A DNA stretch of 64,000 bases from positions 124,001 through 188,000 of the forward strand of contig CAWISP010000030.1 in assembly GCA_963838775.1 (NCBI GenBank). The letters are read 5' to 3'. Of this stretch, positions 25,799-33,146 are shown piece after piece (position 1 is the stretch's first letter; each line of letters begins with the position of its first letter). The position numbers were made by a program, and so were the translations under genes. Under the pieces are notes generated by a model that did not search any database, was not told the origin of the DNA, and saw only the letters and a program-made list of their open reading frames with translations. The stretch comes from Chersky-840 sp963838775 (lineage in GTDB: Bacteria > Actinomycetota > Acidimicrobiia > Acidimicrobiales > UBA8190).

Positions 25799-25812
25799 TG
25801 ACTTTCGTGTCA
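25799..25812 (-). promoter_or_regulatory. TGAC-N6-GTCA operator
   Basis: TGAC-TTTCGT-GTCA lies upstream of the amidohydrolase at 24587-25735. On the minus strand a GAGAAT sequence, a plausible -10 box, follows directly. Confidence 0.55.
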
Positions 25813-25858
25813 GCTTACTTCGGGGCGCCCGGCCGGAGAAAGCCGGTGCGCCGCCCCC

Positions 25859-25943
25859 TAGCAGCCCTTGAACTCGGGCTGGTCGTCCCAAAACCCGGGC
25901 TCGTTGTCCTAAAACCCGGGCTAGTAGCCCTTGAACTCGGGCG
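25859..25943. repeat. Four degenerate about 21-bp repeats spanning the enoyl-CoA hydratase stop
   Basis: The 3' end of the enoyl-CoA hydratase gene (codons PEFKGY-stop) recurs 62 bp downstream as PEFKGC-stop. Between them are two further 21-bp copies containing CCCGGGTTTT. Each unit ends in the same Ser/Pro-Gly context, so the array looks like duplication followed by drift. Confidence 0.8.
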
Positions 25944-26748
25944 GCCGCCGCTCGGCGAAGGCGCGCAACCCCTCGCCGGCGTCGGCCGTGCCCACGATCA
26001 GCTCCTGGGCCCACGCCTCTTCGTCAAAGGCGGTGCGGCGGTCGGAGTCGAGAGAGCGGTTGAGCAACCACTTGGCCATGCCGATGGCCTTCGTCGGGCC
26101 CCCCGCCAGGCGTTGCGCCAGCTCGCCGGCGGCATGCTCGAGCTGCTCGCGCGGCACCACCTTGTTGACCAGGCCCAATTGGGCGGCCGCGTCGGCGTGG
26201 AGGTCGTCGCCGAAGAAGATGAGCTCCTTGGCCTTTTGCAGCCCGATGAGCCGGGGCAACAGGTAGGCGCCGCCCCCGTCGGGGGAGATGCCGCGCCGGA
26301 CGAAGACCTCGATGAAGCGCGCCCCCTCGGCCGCCACCACCAGGTCGCATGCGAAGGCAAGGTGCGCCCCTATCCCCGCCGCGGTGCCGTTGACCGCCCC
26401 GACCACGGGCTTCTCGCAGTCGAGCACCGCCGAGACCAGGCGCTGGGCCCCGCGCCGGATCATGCGCGAGGCGTCTCCCATGATGCGGTCGGGTGCGCCC
26501 TCGGGGCGGGGCGGGGCGGGGGGCCGGCCCGCCCGCAGGTCCGCGCCGGTACAGAAGCCGTCACCGGTGGCGGTGAGGACCACGGCCCCGATGTCGACCT
26601 GGGCGCTGGCGGCGTCAAGGAGCTCGATGACGCGCTCGCGTTGGTCGTGGGTGATGGCGTTGCGCACCTCGGGCCGATTGAGCGTGATCCACGACACCCG
26701 GTTCTCGACGCGGTGCAGCACCTGGTCCTCGAGCGGCTGGTCCGACAC
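25921..26748 (-). CDS. Enoyl-CoA hydratase/isomerase family protein
   Basis: A 275-residue crotonase-fold protein. The GTG at 26748 is preferred because AGGAGG stands 8 nt upstream; a GTG 48 bp further upstream is possible. VSWITLNRPEVRNAITHDQR, GDGFCTGADLRAG and PVVGAVNGTAAGIGAHLAFA (oxyanion hole) are visible. The second catalytic region, EVFVRRGISPDGGGAYLLPR, has an Asp where hydratases have Glu (GxxPDxG), which is common in isomerase-like and carboxyl-hydrolase branches. It ends AFAERRPPEFKGY. It is divergent to a DUF35 gene across a shared palindrome. Confidence 0.87.
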   Translation of the reverse strand: MSDQPLEDQVLHRVENRVSWITLNRPEVRNAITHDQRERVIELLDAASAQVDIGAVVLTATGDGFCTGADLRAGRPPAPPRPEGAPDRIMGDASRMIRRGAQRLVSAVLDCEKPVVGAVNGTAAGIGAHLAFACDLVVAAEGARFIEVFVRRGISPDGGGAYLLPRLIGLQKAKELIFFGDDLHADAAAQLGLVNKVVPREQLEHAAGELAQRLAGGPTKAIGMAKWLLNRSLDSDRRTAFDEEAWAQELIVGTADAGEGLRAFAERRPPEFKGY

Positions 26749-26812
26749 GGCCTCGTCCTCCTCGGGTCGCGGGGCGGTCGCCGCAAAGTGTGCCACGGCG
26801 GGCGCGGTCGAC

Positions 26813-26842
26813 TGACAGCCGTGTCAGCACAGCGGCTAGGGT
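26813..26842 (+). promoter_or_regulatory. TGAC-N6-GTCA operator and -10 box of a leaderless DUF35 gene
   Basis: TGAC-AGCCGT-GTCA at 26813-26826 lies between divergent enoyl-CoA hydratase and DUF35 genes. TAGGGT at 26837-26842 is followed after 7 nt by the GTG of the DUF35 gene, so that mRNA is probably leaderless. Confidence 0.65.
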
Positions 26843-26849
26843 CTCGGCC

Positions 26850-27257
26850 GTGACTGAGCCCAACGGACGGCGCATCCCCGTTGTCGACTACCTGGTGATC
26901 GAGGGTGACCCCCACCTCGTGGCCCAGGCCTGCACGAGCTGCGGGGCGCTGTTCTTCGACCGCCGCAACGCCTGCGCGCGCTGCGGGAAGCAGGACTTCG
27001 AGCCGAGAGCGCTCGCCACCACGGGGACGCTCCGGTCGTTCACGATCGTGCACCGGGCTGCCCCCAATGTCCCGGTCCCCTACGTGTCGTCGGTGGTCGA
27101 GCTGGACGGGGGCGGCGTGGTGAAGGCCAACATCGTCGACGCCGGCTCGGACGCGGAGAAGTTCGAGCTCGGCATGGCGCTGCGCCTCACGACGTTCCCG
27201 TGCGGTCTCGACGACGAGGGGACCGAGGCCGTCGCCTTCGGCTTCACCCCCGCCTAG
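26850..27257 (+). CDS. DUF35 / Zn-ribbon OB-fold protein
   Basis: A 135-residue zinc-ribbon/OB-fold protein. The zinc site CTSCGALFFDRRNACARC has Cx2Cx10Cx2C spacing at about residues 28-45, and the OB-fold starts at TTGTLRSFTIVHRAAPNVP. The GTG at 26850 has no ribosome-binding site and stands 7 nt after a TAGGGT box. The thiolase at 27355 follows in the same direction after about 100 bp and is the likely partner, as in other DUF35-thiolase pairs. Confidence 0.85.
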   Translation: MTEPNGRRIPVVDYLVIEGDPHLVAQACTSCGALFFDRRNACARCGKQDFEPRALATTGTLRSFTIVHRAAPNVPVPYVSSVVELDGGGVVKANIVDAGSDAEKFELGMALRLTTFPCGLDDEGTEAVAFGFTPA

Positions 27258-27354
27258 GACCGCCCCAACCCACAGCCGCCACCAACCCAGCCGCGACGCC
27301 GAGCGGCAACGCCCGTTCACCCGCTTCACCCGCATCGCACAGAAGGAGCCACTC

Positions 27355-28560
27355 ATGGCAGGAGACGCCTGGATCATCGGGGCTTCGATGACCAAGTTCG
27401 GCCGCTACCCCGACAAGGACTCCATCGACCTCGCCAGCCAAGCCGCGCTCGACGCGCTCACCGACGCCGGGGCCACCATCCACGACATCCAGATCCTGGC
27501 GGCCGGCAGCCTCATGGAGGCGTCGAACATGCTCGGCCAGCGCCTCCAGAAGCAGATCGGCCAGACCGGCATCCCCGTCTACAACGTGGCCAACGCCTGT
27601 GCCACGGGGGCCACGGCGGTGCGCACCGGCATCATGGCCATCAAGGCGGGCGAGGCCGACATGGCCCTGGCCGTCGGGGTGGAGCAGATGGGCAAGATGG
27701 GCCTGCTGGGCAGCGCGGGCCAGGCCCGCTCGGCACCCAAGGGATACGAGCCGTCAGGTCGCTACGGCTCGGTGATGCCGGTGGAGGGCATCCTCGGGAC
27801 CCAGCTCATGCCGGGCGTCTTCGCCCAAGCGGGCATGGACTACGCTTCGCGTCACGACGGGGTCGGGTTCGAGCAGTTCGCCAAGGTGGCCGAGAAGAAC
27901 CACGCCCATTCGTCGCTCAACCCTCTGGCCCAGTACCGCAAGATCTTCAGCCTCGACGAGGTGATGGGGGCGGCCATGGTCGCCTACCCCAACACGCTTC
28001 TCATGTGCTGTCCCACCGGTGACGGTGCGGCCTCGGTCGTGCTGTGCTCCGACGCCAAGCTCAAGACCCTCGACCCCGACGTCCGTCGCCGGGCCGTCAA
28101 GATCTCGGCCTCGGTGCTCACCTCGGACCCCTATGTCGAGTCCGACACGGCCCAGCCCGACGTCAGCACCCTCACGAAGCAGGCGGCGGCGGCGGCCTAC
28201 GAGCAGTCCGGGGTTTCACCCCAGGACCTCGATCTCGTGGAGCTGCACGACTGCTTCGCCACGGCCGAGCTCATCCACTACGAGAACCTGCAGCTGTGCG
28301 AGCCGGGAGGGGCGGGCGACTTCATCGACCGGCGGGGCCCGTGGCGCGACGGGGCCATCCCCGTGAACGTCTCGGGCGGTCTCATCTCCAAGGGCCACCC
28401 CATCGGCGCCACCGGGGTCGCCAATCTCTACGAGGTGACCACGCACTTCCGCGGTGAGGCGGGCGACCGCCAGATCGAGGGCGCCCGCGTGGGCCTGACC
28501 CATGTCATCGGCCTGGGGTCGGCCTGCGGCGTGCACGTTCTCGAGCGCGTCGCCTCCTAG
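27355..28560 (+). CDS. Thiolase (acetyl-CoA acetyltransferase, SCP-x type)
   Basis: A 401-residue thiolase with an AGAAGGAGCC ribosome-binding site. Unlike the protein at 13723, it has all catalytic elements: the nucleophile Cys82 in NACATGATAVRTG, the GHPIGATG motif near residues 347-354, and SACGVHVLERV with a second Cys at about 391. LHDCFATAELIHYENLQLCE is typical of the SCP2-thiolase group. It would cleave a 3-ketoacyl-CoA. The CoA-transferase follows 17 bp downstream and the leaderless DUF35 gene precedes it. Confidence 0.88.
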   Translation: MAGDAWIIGASMTKFGRYPDKDSIDLASQAALDALTDAGATIHDIQILAAGSLMEASNMLGQRLQKQIGQTGIPVYNVANACATGATAVRTGIMAIKAGEADMALAVGVEQMGKMGLLGSAGQARSAPKGYEPSGRYGSVMPVEGILGTQLMPGVFAQAGMDYASRHDGVGFEQFAKVAEKNHAHSSLNPLAQYRKIFSLDEVMGAAMVAYPNTLLMCCPTGDGAASVVLCSDAKLKTLDPDVRRRAVKISASVLTSDPYVESDTAQPDVSTLTKQAAAAAYEQSGVSPQDLDLVELHDCFATAELIHYENLQLCEPGGAGDFIDRRGPWRDGAIPVNVSGGLISKGHPIGATGVANLYEVTTHFRGEAGDRQIEGARVGLTHVIGLGSACGVHVLERVAS

Positions 28561-28577
28561 CGTCCGGCGAGCCACCG

Positions 28578-30980
28578 GTGACCGCGGCCGGGCCCGAGGC
28601 GCTGCTGGCCGGCGTACGCGTCGTCGACCTGGCCGGCGAGCCCGCGGCGATGTCGGGGCGGATCCTCGCCGATCTGGGCGCGGACGTGATCAAGGTGGAG
28701 CCCCCCGGCGGTGACCCGCTGCGGGGCGTCCCGCCCTTCGGCCCCGACGGCACGTCGCTGCGCTTCGTGGCGTGGAACGCGGGCAAGACGTGCGTGGAGG
28801 TGACCGGTCCCGACGACCCCCGACTGGTCGGACTCCTCGAGGACGCCGACGTCGTGCTCGACACGCCGGGCTGGGCCGGCGCCCTCGACCTCGACCCGAC
28901 CCGGGCGCCCGCCGCGGTGTGGGTGCACGTCACCCCGTTCGGCACCGACGGCCCCCGGGCGCGCTGGCGGGCGAGCGACCTGGGCGTGATGGCGTCGACG
29001 GGGAACATGTACTGCACGGGCGACCCCGACCGGGCGCCGGTGCGGTGCACCGAGCCCACGGCGTGGTCCCACGTGGGCCCCGAAGCGGTGGTGGCCACAT
29101 TGAGCGCGCTGGCCTCGGGACGCCCCCAGGTCGTCGACGTCTCGGCCCAGGAGGCGGTGATGATCGCCTCGATGGGCCACGTGGGTCGCTTCCCCCGAAC
29201 CAAGGTGCGCGGCAAACGCTCGGGGGCGAGCGTGGGGATCACCCGCGAGATCTGGCCGTGTGGGGACGGGTTCGTGTCCTTCGGCCTGCGCGGCGGCAAG
29301 GCCCGGGTCGCCAACATGCAGACCATCACCCGGCTCGTCGCCGAAGACGGCCTGGCGACACCGGCGCTCACCGAGCGGGACTGGACGACCTACGACCACA
29401 ACCGGGTCAGCAGCGAGGAGCTTGACGCCATCGCCGCGCCTATCGCCGAGTACTTCCTACGCCACACCATGGCCGAGCTCTACGAGATCGCGGTGGAGAC
29501 CAATCTCATGCTCGCCCCCGCCAACTCCCCGCGCCAGCTCATCGAGAGCCGCCAGCTCGAGGCGCGCGAGTTCTTCTGCGACGTCGCCCCCGCCACCCAC
29601 TTCCCGCGCTCGTTCGTCCACGTCACGAGCCCCGGCGACGCCGTGGCCCGCCCCGGTCCCTCCGGCCCGGCGCGGCGTGTGCGAGACACCGAGCCGGTGC
29701 GCTTCCCGGCGCGCCCCGCCGCTCGTCGTGTCCGCCCCGCGCCCGGCGCCGGCCCCCGATCCAGCGGGAACGGCGCGCCGGCCTGGTCGGGCGTCAAGCT
29801 CCTCGAGTTCGGCACGGGCGCGGCCGGGCCCATCGCGGTGCGGTACTTTGCCGAGCACGGCGCCACCGTGGTGCGCGTCGAGTCGCGGTCGCGCCCCGAC
29901 TTCCTCCGCACCTACGGCATGGGGCCGGGAAACCCGTGCGGGCTGGAGGGATCCGACATGTTCGATGCCCTCAACGTGGGCAAGCTGAGCGTGACCCTCA
30001 ACCTCAAGCACCCCGAGGGCGTGGGCCTCGCCAAACGCCTGGTGCAGTGGACCGACGCGGTGGCGGAGAACTTTGCACCCCGGGCCATGCGCAGCTTCGG
30101 ACTCGACTACGCGTCGATGGTGGTCGAGAAGCCCGACCTCGTCATGGTCAGCTCGTGCCTCCAGGGCCAGACCGGTCCGCACAAGGACTACCCCGGCTTC
30201 GGCGGCCAGGGCTCGGCGCTCGGTGGCTACAACCTCCTCACGGGCTGGCCCGACCGCGAGCCGGTGGGCCCCTACGGGACCATCACCGACTCCCTGGCCC
30301 CCCGCTTCGTGGCCAGCGCGCTGGCGGCCGGGCTCCTGTACCGGCGCCGGACGGGCAAGGGCGTGCATCTCGACGTGGCCCAGGTCGAGGCGGCGGTGTA
30401 CTCGCTCAGCCCGTGGGTGCTCGACTACGACGTCAACGGGCACGTGGGATCGCGCCAGGGGAACCGTTCCGAGCGCGCCGTCCCCCACGGCGCCTTCGCC
30501 TGCGCCGGCGACGACCGCTGGGTGGCCGTGGCGGTCTGGGATGACGGCGATTGGGCCCGTCTTGCCGGCGCCATCGGCCTCGACGACACCACGGCGCGTC
30601 GATTGGGGACCTTCGAGGCCCGACAGGCCGCCATCGACGAGGTCGAGGATCTCGTCACGGCGTGGACGGCGACCCGCGCCCCAGAGGACGTGGCGACCAC
30701 GTTGCAGGCGCTCGGCATCGAAGCGGTGCCGGTGGCCGACCTGGGCGACGCCTCGGCCGACCCCCAGCTGCACCACCGCCACCATTTCGTCACCCTGGAG
30801 CATCCCTGCATGGGTGAGTGCGGGTACGAGCACAACGGGTTCCGCCTCAGCGACGCCCCGGCCGGGTTCACACGCTCGAGCCCCACCCTGGGCCAGCACA
30901 ACCAGTACGTCCTGGGTGAGATCCTGGGACTCTCGGGCGCGGAGCAGGCCCGTCTCCTCCACGACGGGGTGCTCGAGTAG
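28578..30980 (+). CDS. Fused two-domain class III CoA-transferase (CaiB/BaiF)
   Basis: An 800-residue protein made of two family III CoA-transferase domains; single-domain members have about 400. The first domain starts LLAGVRVVDLAGEPAAMSGR, with ILADLGADVIKVEPPGGDPL. The second begins near residue 410 with WSGVKLLEFGTGAAGPIAVR and contains YFAEHGATVVRVESRSRP and LNLKHPEGVGLAKRLVQW. The linker at about residues 370-405 is Pro/Arg/Ala-rich. It transfers CoA between acids, reversibly. Fusion should fix the usual interlocked dimer in one chain. The GTG start lies 17 bp after the thiolase, so both form one operon. Confidence 0.86.
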   Translation: MTAAGPEALLAGVRVVDLAGEPAAMSGRILADLGADVIKVEPPGGDPLRGVPPFGPDGTSLRFVAWNAGKTCVEVTGPDDPRLVGLLEDADVVLDTPGWAGALDLDPTRAPAAVWVHVTPFGTDGPRARWRASDLGVMASTGNMYCTGDPDRAPVRCTEPTAWSHVGPEAVVATLSALASGRPQVVDVSAQEAVMIASMGHVGRFPRTKVRGKRSGASVGITREIWPCGDGFVSFGLRGGKARVANMQTITRLVAEDGLATPALTERDWTTYDHNRVSSEELDAIAAPIAEYFLRHTMAELYEIAVETNLMLAPANSPRQLIESRQLEAREFFCDVAPATHFPRSFVHVTSPGDAVARPGPSGPARRVRDTEPVRFPARPAARRVRPAPGAGPRSSGNGAPAWSGVKLLEFGTGAAGPIAVRYFAEHGATVVRVESRSRPDFLRTYGMGPGNPCGLEGSDMFDALNVGKLSVTLNLKHPEGVGLAKRLVQWTDAVAENFAPRAMRSFGLDYASMVVEKPDLVMVSSCLQGQTGPHKDYPGFGGQGSALGGYNLLTGWPDREPVGPYGTITDSLAPRFVASALAAGLLYRRRTGKGVHLDVAQVEAAVYSLSPWVLDYDVNGHVGSRQGNRSERAVPHGAFACAGDDRWVAVAVWDDGDWARLAGAIGLDDTTARRLGTFEARQAAIDEVEDLVTAWTATRAPEDVATTLQALGIEAVPVADLGDASADPQLHHRHHFVTLEHPCMGECGYEHNGFRLSDAPAGFTRSSPTLGQHNQYVLGEILGLSGAEQARLLHDGVLE

Positions 30981-31021
30981 GGCAGGACCAAGGTCGACGG
31001 CGAGCTCCCGGAGCGTTACCC

Positions 31022-31035
31022 TAGAACAGGTTCTA
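31022..31035 (+). promoter_or_regulatory. KstR-like palindrome
   Basis: TAGAACAGGTTCTA is a perfect palindrome and fits the TNNAACNNGTTNNA consensus known for the cholesterol-catabolism repressor KstR. It precedes the ABM/lumazine-synthase genes. A TACTTT box overlaps its end at 31034-31039. Whether a KstR homologue exists in this genome cannot be seen. Confidence 0.6.
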
Positions 31036-31115
31036 CTTTTGGGGAGCGCATGGCATCCGACTCCGACCGGTCCGCCGAGACGACCTGGCCCGATCCACCT
31101 CGCCGGCTGTGAGAC

Positions 31116-31155
31116 GCGTCCGCCGACCATGATCCGCGTCCGCCGACCATGATCC
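31116..31155. repeat. 20-bp tandem duplication spanning a start codon
   Basis: Two perfect copies of GCGTCCGCCGACCATGATCC. Each includes an ATG; only the second copy's ATG (31149) opens the ABM gene, while the first leads to a short frame ending within the second copy. Confidence 0.9.
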
Positions 31156-31484
31156 GCGTCATCTACCGGTGGAAGGTGGCACCCGAGGCGGCCGCCGACT
31201 TTCGGGCCTGGTGGCACGAGGGGACGCTGGCGATCCGACGAGATCGGGCCGGAGCCCTCGGCAGCGTGCTGCTCCGGTCCGAGGACGATACGAGCACTTT
31301 CACCGGCGTCGCACGGTGGCGGTCCAAGACCGACCTCGAGGCGTTCTGGGCAGCGGCCGGAGGGCGTGCGTTCCCCCACACCGAGCTCACCTCCGTGGAG
31401 GTCCTGGAAGAGCTCGATGACCTGGAGCTCCGTGACCCAGTGCTCGATGACCCGGAGATCAATGGCGAAAGGGAGGTCCCATGA
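31149..31484 (+). CDS. ABM-like dimeric alpha+beta-barrel protein
   Basis: A 111-residue protein beginning MIRVIYRWKVAPEAAADFRA, with the ferredoxin-like strand-helix pattern of antibiotic biosynthesis monooxygenase (ABM) domains. SVLLRSEDDTSTFTGVARWR and TDLEAFWAAAGGRAFPHTEL complete the fold. These domains act as cofactor-free oxygenases or as small-molecule binding proteins; no catalytic residue can be assigned here. The start codon lies in the second copy of a 20-bp duplication. The last codon overlaps the lumazine synthase ATG (ATGA), so they are coupled. Confidence 0.7.
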   Translation: MIRVIYRWKVAPEAAADFRAWWHEGTLAIRRDRAGALGSVLLRSEDDTSTFTGVARWRSKTDLEAFWAAAGGRAFPHTELTSVEVLEELDDLELRDPVLDDPEINGEREVP

Positions 31485-31960
31485 CCGGTCCACATCCCGA
31501 ACAGAGAGGCGGGGCGATGCGCGTGGCGTTCGTCCAGTCCACCTGGCACGAGGAGATCGTCGACCGCTGCCGTGACTCGTTCCTCGAGGAGATCGCCACC
31601 CTGGGAGTGACGCGGGACCAGATCGACCTCTTCCGGGTCCCGGGCTCCTTCGAGATCCCCCTGCACGCCCAGCGCCTGGCCGGCTCGGGTCGCTACGCGG
31701 CGATCGTCGGGGCCGGCTTCGTCGTCGACGGGGGCATCTACCGCCACGAGTTCGTCGCCGAGGCTGTCATCAACGGGCTGATGCGCGTGCAACTCGACAG
31801 CGACACGCCCGTCATCTCGGTGGTGCTCACCCCCCATCACTTCCACCAACACGACGAGCACGCCTCGTTCTTCGCCGAGCACTTGAAGGTGAAAGGTGTC
31901 GAGGCCGCCCACGCCTGCGCCACGACGGTCTCGAGCCTGGTCCTGCTCCCTACGGGATGA
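31481..31960 (+). CDS. ribH: 6,7-dimethyl-8-ribityllumazine synthase, type II
   Basis: A 159-residue lumazine synthase. It condenses 5-amino-6-ribitylaminouracil and a four-carbon phosphate in riboflavin synthesis. MRVAFVQSTWHEEIVDRCRD, then VPGSFEIPLHAQRLA and GGIYRHEFVAEAVINGLMRV, with VVLTPHHFHQHDEHASFFA, match the RibH2 branch known from Brucella and rhizobia better than the usual GEVIRG form. No other riboflavin gene is nearby, so it is probably an additional copy outside the main rib operon. It is translationally coupled to an ABM protein and lies under a KstR-like palindrome. Confidence 0.82.
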   Translation: MTGPHPEQRGGAMRVAFVQSTWHEEIVDRCRDSFLEEIATLGVTRDQIDLFRVPGSFEIPLHAQRLAGSGRYAAIVGAGFVVDGGIYRHEFVAEAVINGLMRVQLDSDTPVISVVLTPHHFHQHDEHASFFAEHLKVKGVEAAHACATTVSSLVLLPTG

Positions 31961-32012
31961 ACGGCTAGCGCCGGGTCGGGTCCACGGCCAAGACCCTCGC
32001 GGGGGCAGGCCT

Positions 32013-33029
32013 TCAGCGCACGGTGGCCAGAGCGAGGAGGTCCCCCACGCCCCCGAGCGCACGCAGAAGGTCGTTCAGGTGCGTGCACGAAGCGATCCCG
32101 GTCAGGGTGTCGTGCACGACCGGGGCCAGCGAGCGCACCTCGGCCCCGACCAGCGCCCCCACGGCGTCGGCGGCGGCCGGGCACTCGGGGAAGGGCAGGA
32201 CGCGGGGCTCGGCCACGATCGAACCCACCACCCCGTCGGCGCCCCCGACCCGCACGGTGTACTCGTGCAGCACCACCTCGTCGCCGTCTCCCTCACCCAC
32301 CGTGTCGCGGAACATGGCCCAGATCGAGAAGGTCCCGTCGGGCTCGGCCACGACGTCCATGAGGCGCCGGCGCCGCATCCAGTCCATCTGGAGGGGGCCG
32401 ATGTCGTGCCACGCCCAGGGGTCGGCGCCGCTCGGGCGCGGCGCGGGCGGGCAGTCCTGCATGGGGACGCCCTGGCCCGCCGCGATGCTGAGCACGGCGG
32501 TGCCGCCCGTCCGCCACCCCGAGCACAGGTCGGTCATGCGGTCGAGCGCGCCCGAGGGCGTCAGGGTGCTCGGGTGGTGCCCCTGGCGCCGGGCCATGCG
32601 CATCAGCCCGTAGCCCGAGATGAGAGCGGCGGCAGGCATGTCGTCGAGCACCTGACGCAGCAGCGACCCCGCCTCCTCGGACGGGACCACCTCCTCGAGA
32701 TGGCGCCGGAACCCGCCGCCGGCGCGTGTCCCGATGACGGCGTCGGTCCACGCCGCACGGGGCGAGGTGGTGAGCGACTCGAGGCGGCGCGCCATGTCGA
32801 ACCCGGCCGTCACGTGCACCTCGGCCAACGTCGTGGGTTCGCCGGCGCCAGCGCCGGTACCGTCGGGCGCGGTGCGCAGGTCCCGGGCGGCACCTTCCAT
32901 GGCCAGGGGCGAGCTCCATTCGCCGCGCGGGCCCACGTCGACGTGCATGGTGCGACGCACCGAGCCGGCGGGCCGCGCCGGGACGTCGGGGAGCGGGTCG
33001 CGCAGCGACACCGGTGTGCCTTCGATCAC
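32013..33029 (-). CDS. DUF2889 family protein
   Basis: A 338-residue protein of unknown function. The C-terminal block VHDTLTGIASCTHLNDLLRA is the recognisable DUF2889 signature (Cys-Thr-His). MHVDVGPRGEWSSPLAM near residue 28 is another typical element. The GTG start has no ribosome-binding site but stands 6 nt after a TAGCGT box, so it is probably leaderless. It is divergent to the thiolase-like gene at 33147. No catalytic motif can be assigned. Confidence 0.7.
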   Translation of the reverse strand: MIEGTPVSLRDPLPDVPARPAGSVRRTMHVDVGPRGEWSSPLAMEGAARDLRTAPDGTGAGAGEPTTLAEVHVTAGFDMARRLESLTTSPRAAWTDAVIGTRAGGGFRRHLEEVVPSEEAGSLLRQVLDDMPAAALISGYGLMRMARRQGHHPSTLTPSGALDRMTDLCSGWRTGGTAVLSIAAGQGVPMQDCPPAPRPSGADPWAWHDIGPLQMDWMRRRRLMDVVAEPDGTFSIWAMFRDTVGEGDGDEVVLHEYTVRVGGADGVVGSIVAEPRVLPFPECPAAADAVGALVGAEVRSLAPVVHDTLTGIASCTHLNDLLRALGGVGDLLALATVR

Positions 33030-33035
33030 GGGGCC

Positions 33036-33075
33036 ACGCTACCCTTCAGGCCCGCGTTCTCCGACGCCGGCGTCA
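33036..33075. promoter_or_regulatory. Divergent promoter region with TAGCGT box and degenerate palindrome
   Basis: TAGCGT (minus strand, 33041-33036) is 6 nt before the DUF2889 GTG. CGAC-GCCGGC-GTCA at 33062-33075 is a one-mismatch version of the TGAC-N6-GTCA palindrome, in the control region shared with the thiolase-like gene. Confidence 0.45.
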
Positions 33076-33146
33076 GGTTTCTGCGGCGGCGCGGATATGC
33101 GAGTTCTCAGCGGCACGAGTGAACAGGTGAGAGGGAAAGAGACCTC

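Noticed and set aside
31050..31112. 20-codon ATG frame after the KstR-like palindrome
   Set aside because: It has a possible ribosome-binding site but no coupling to the next gene and no recognisable product.
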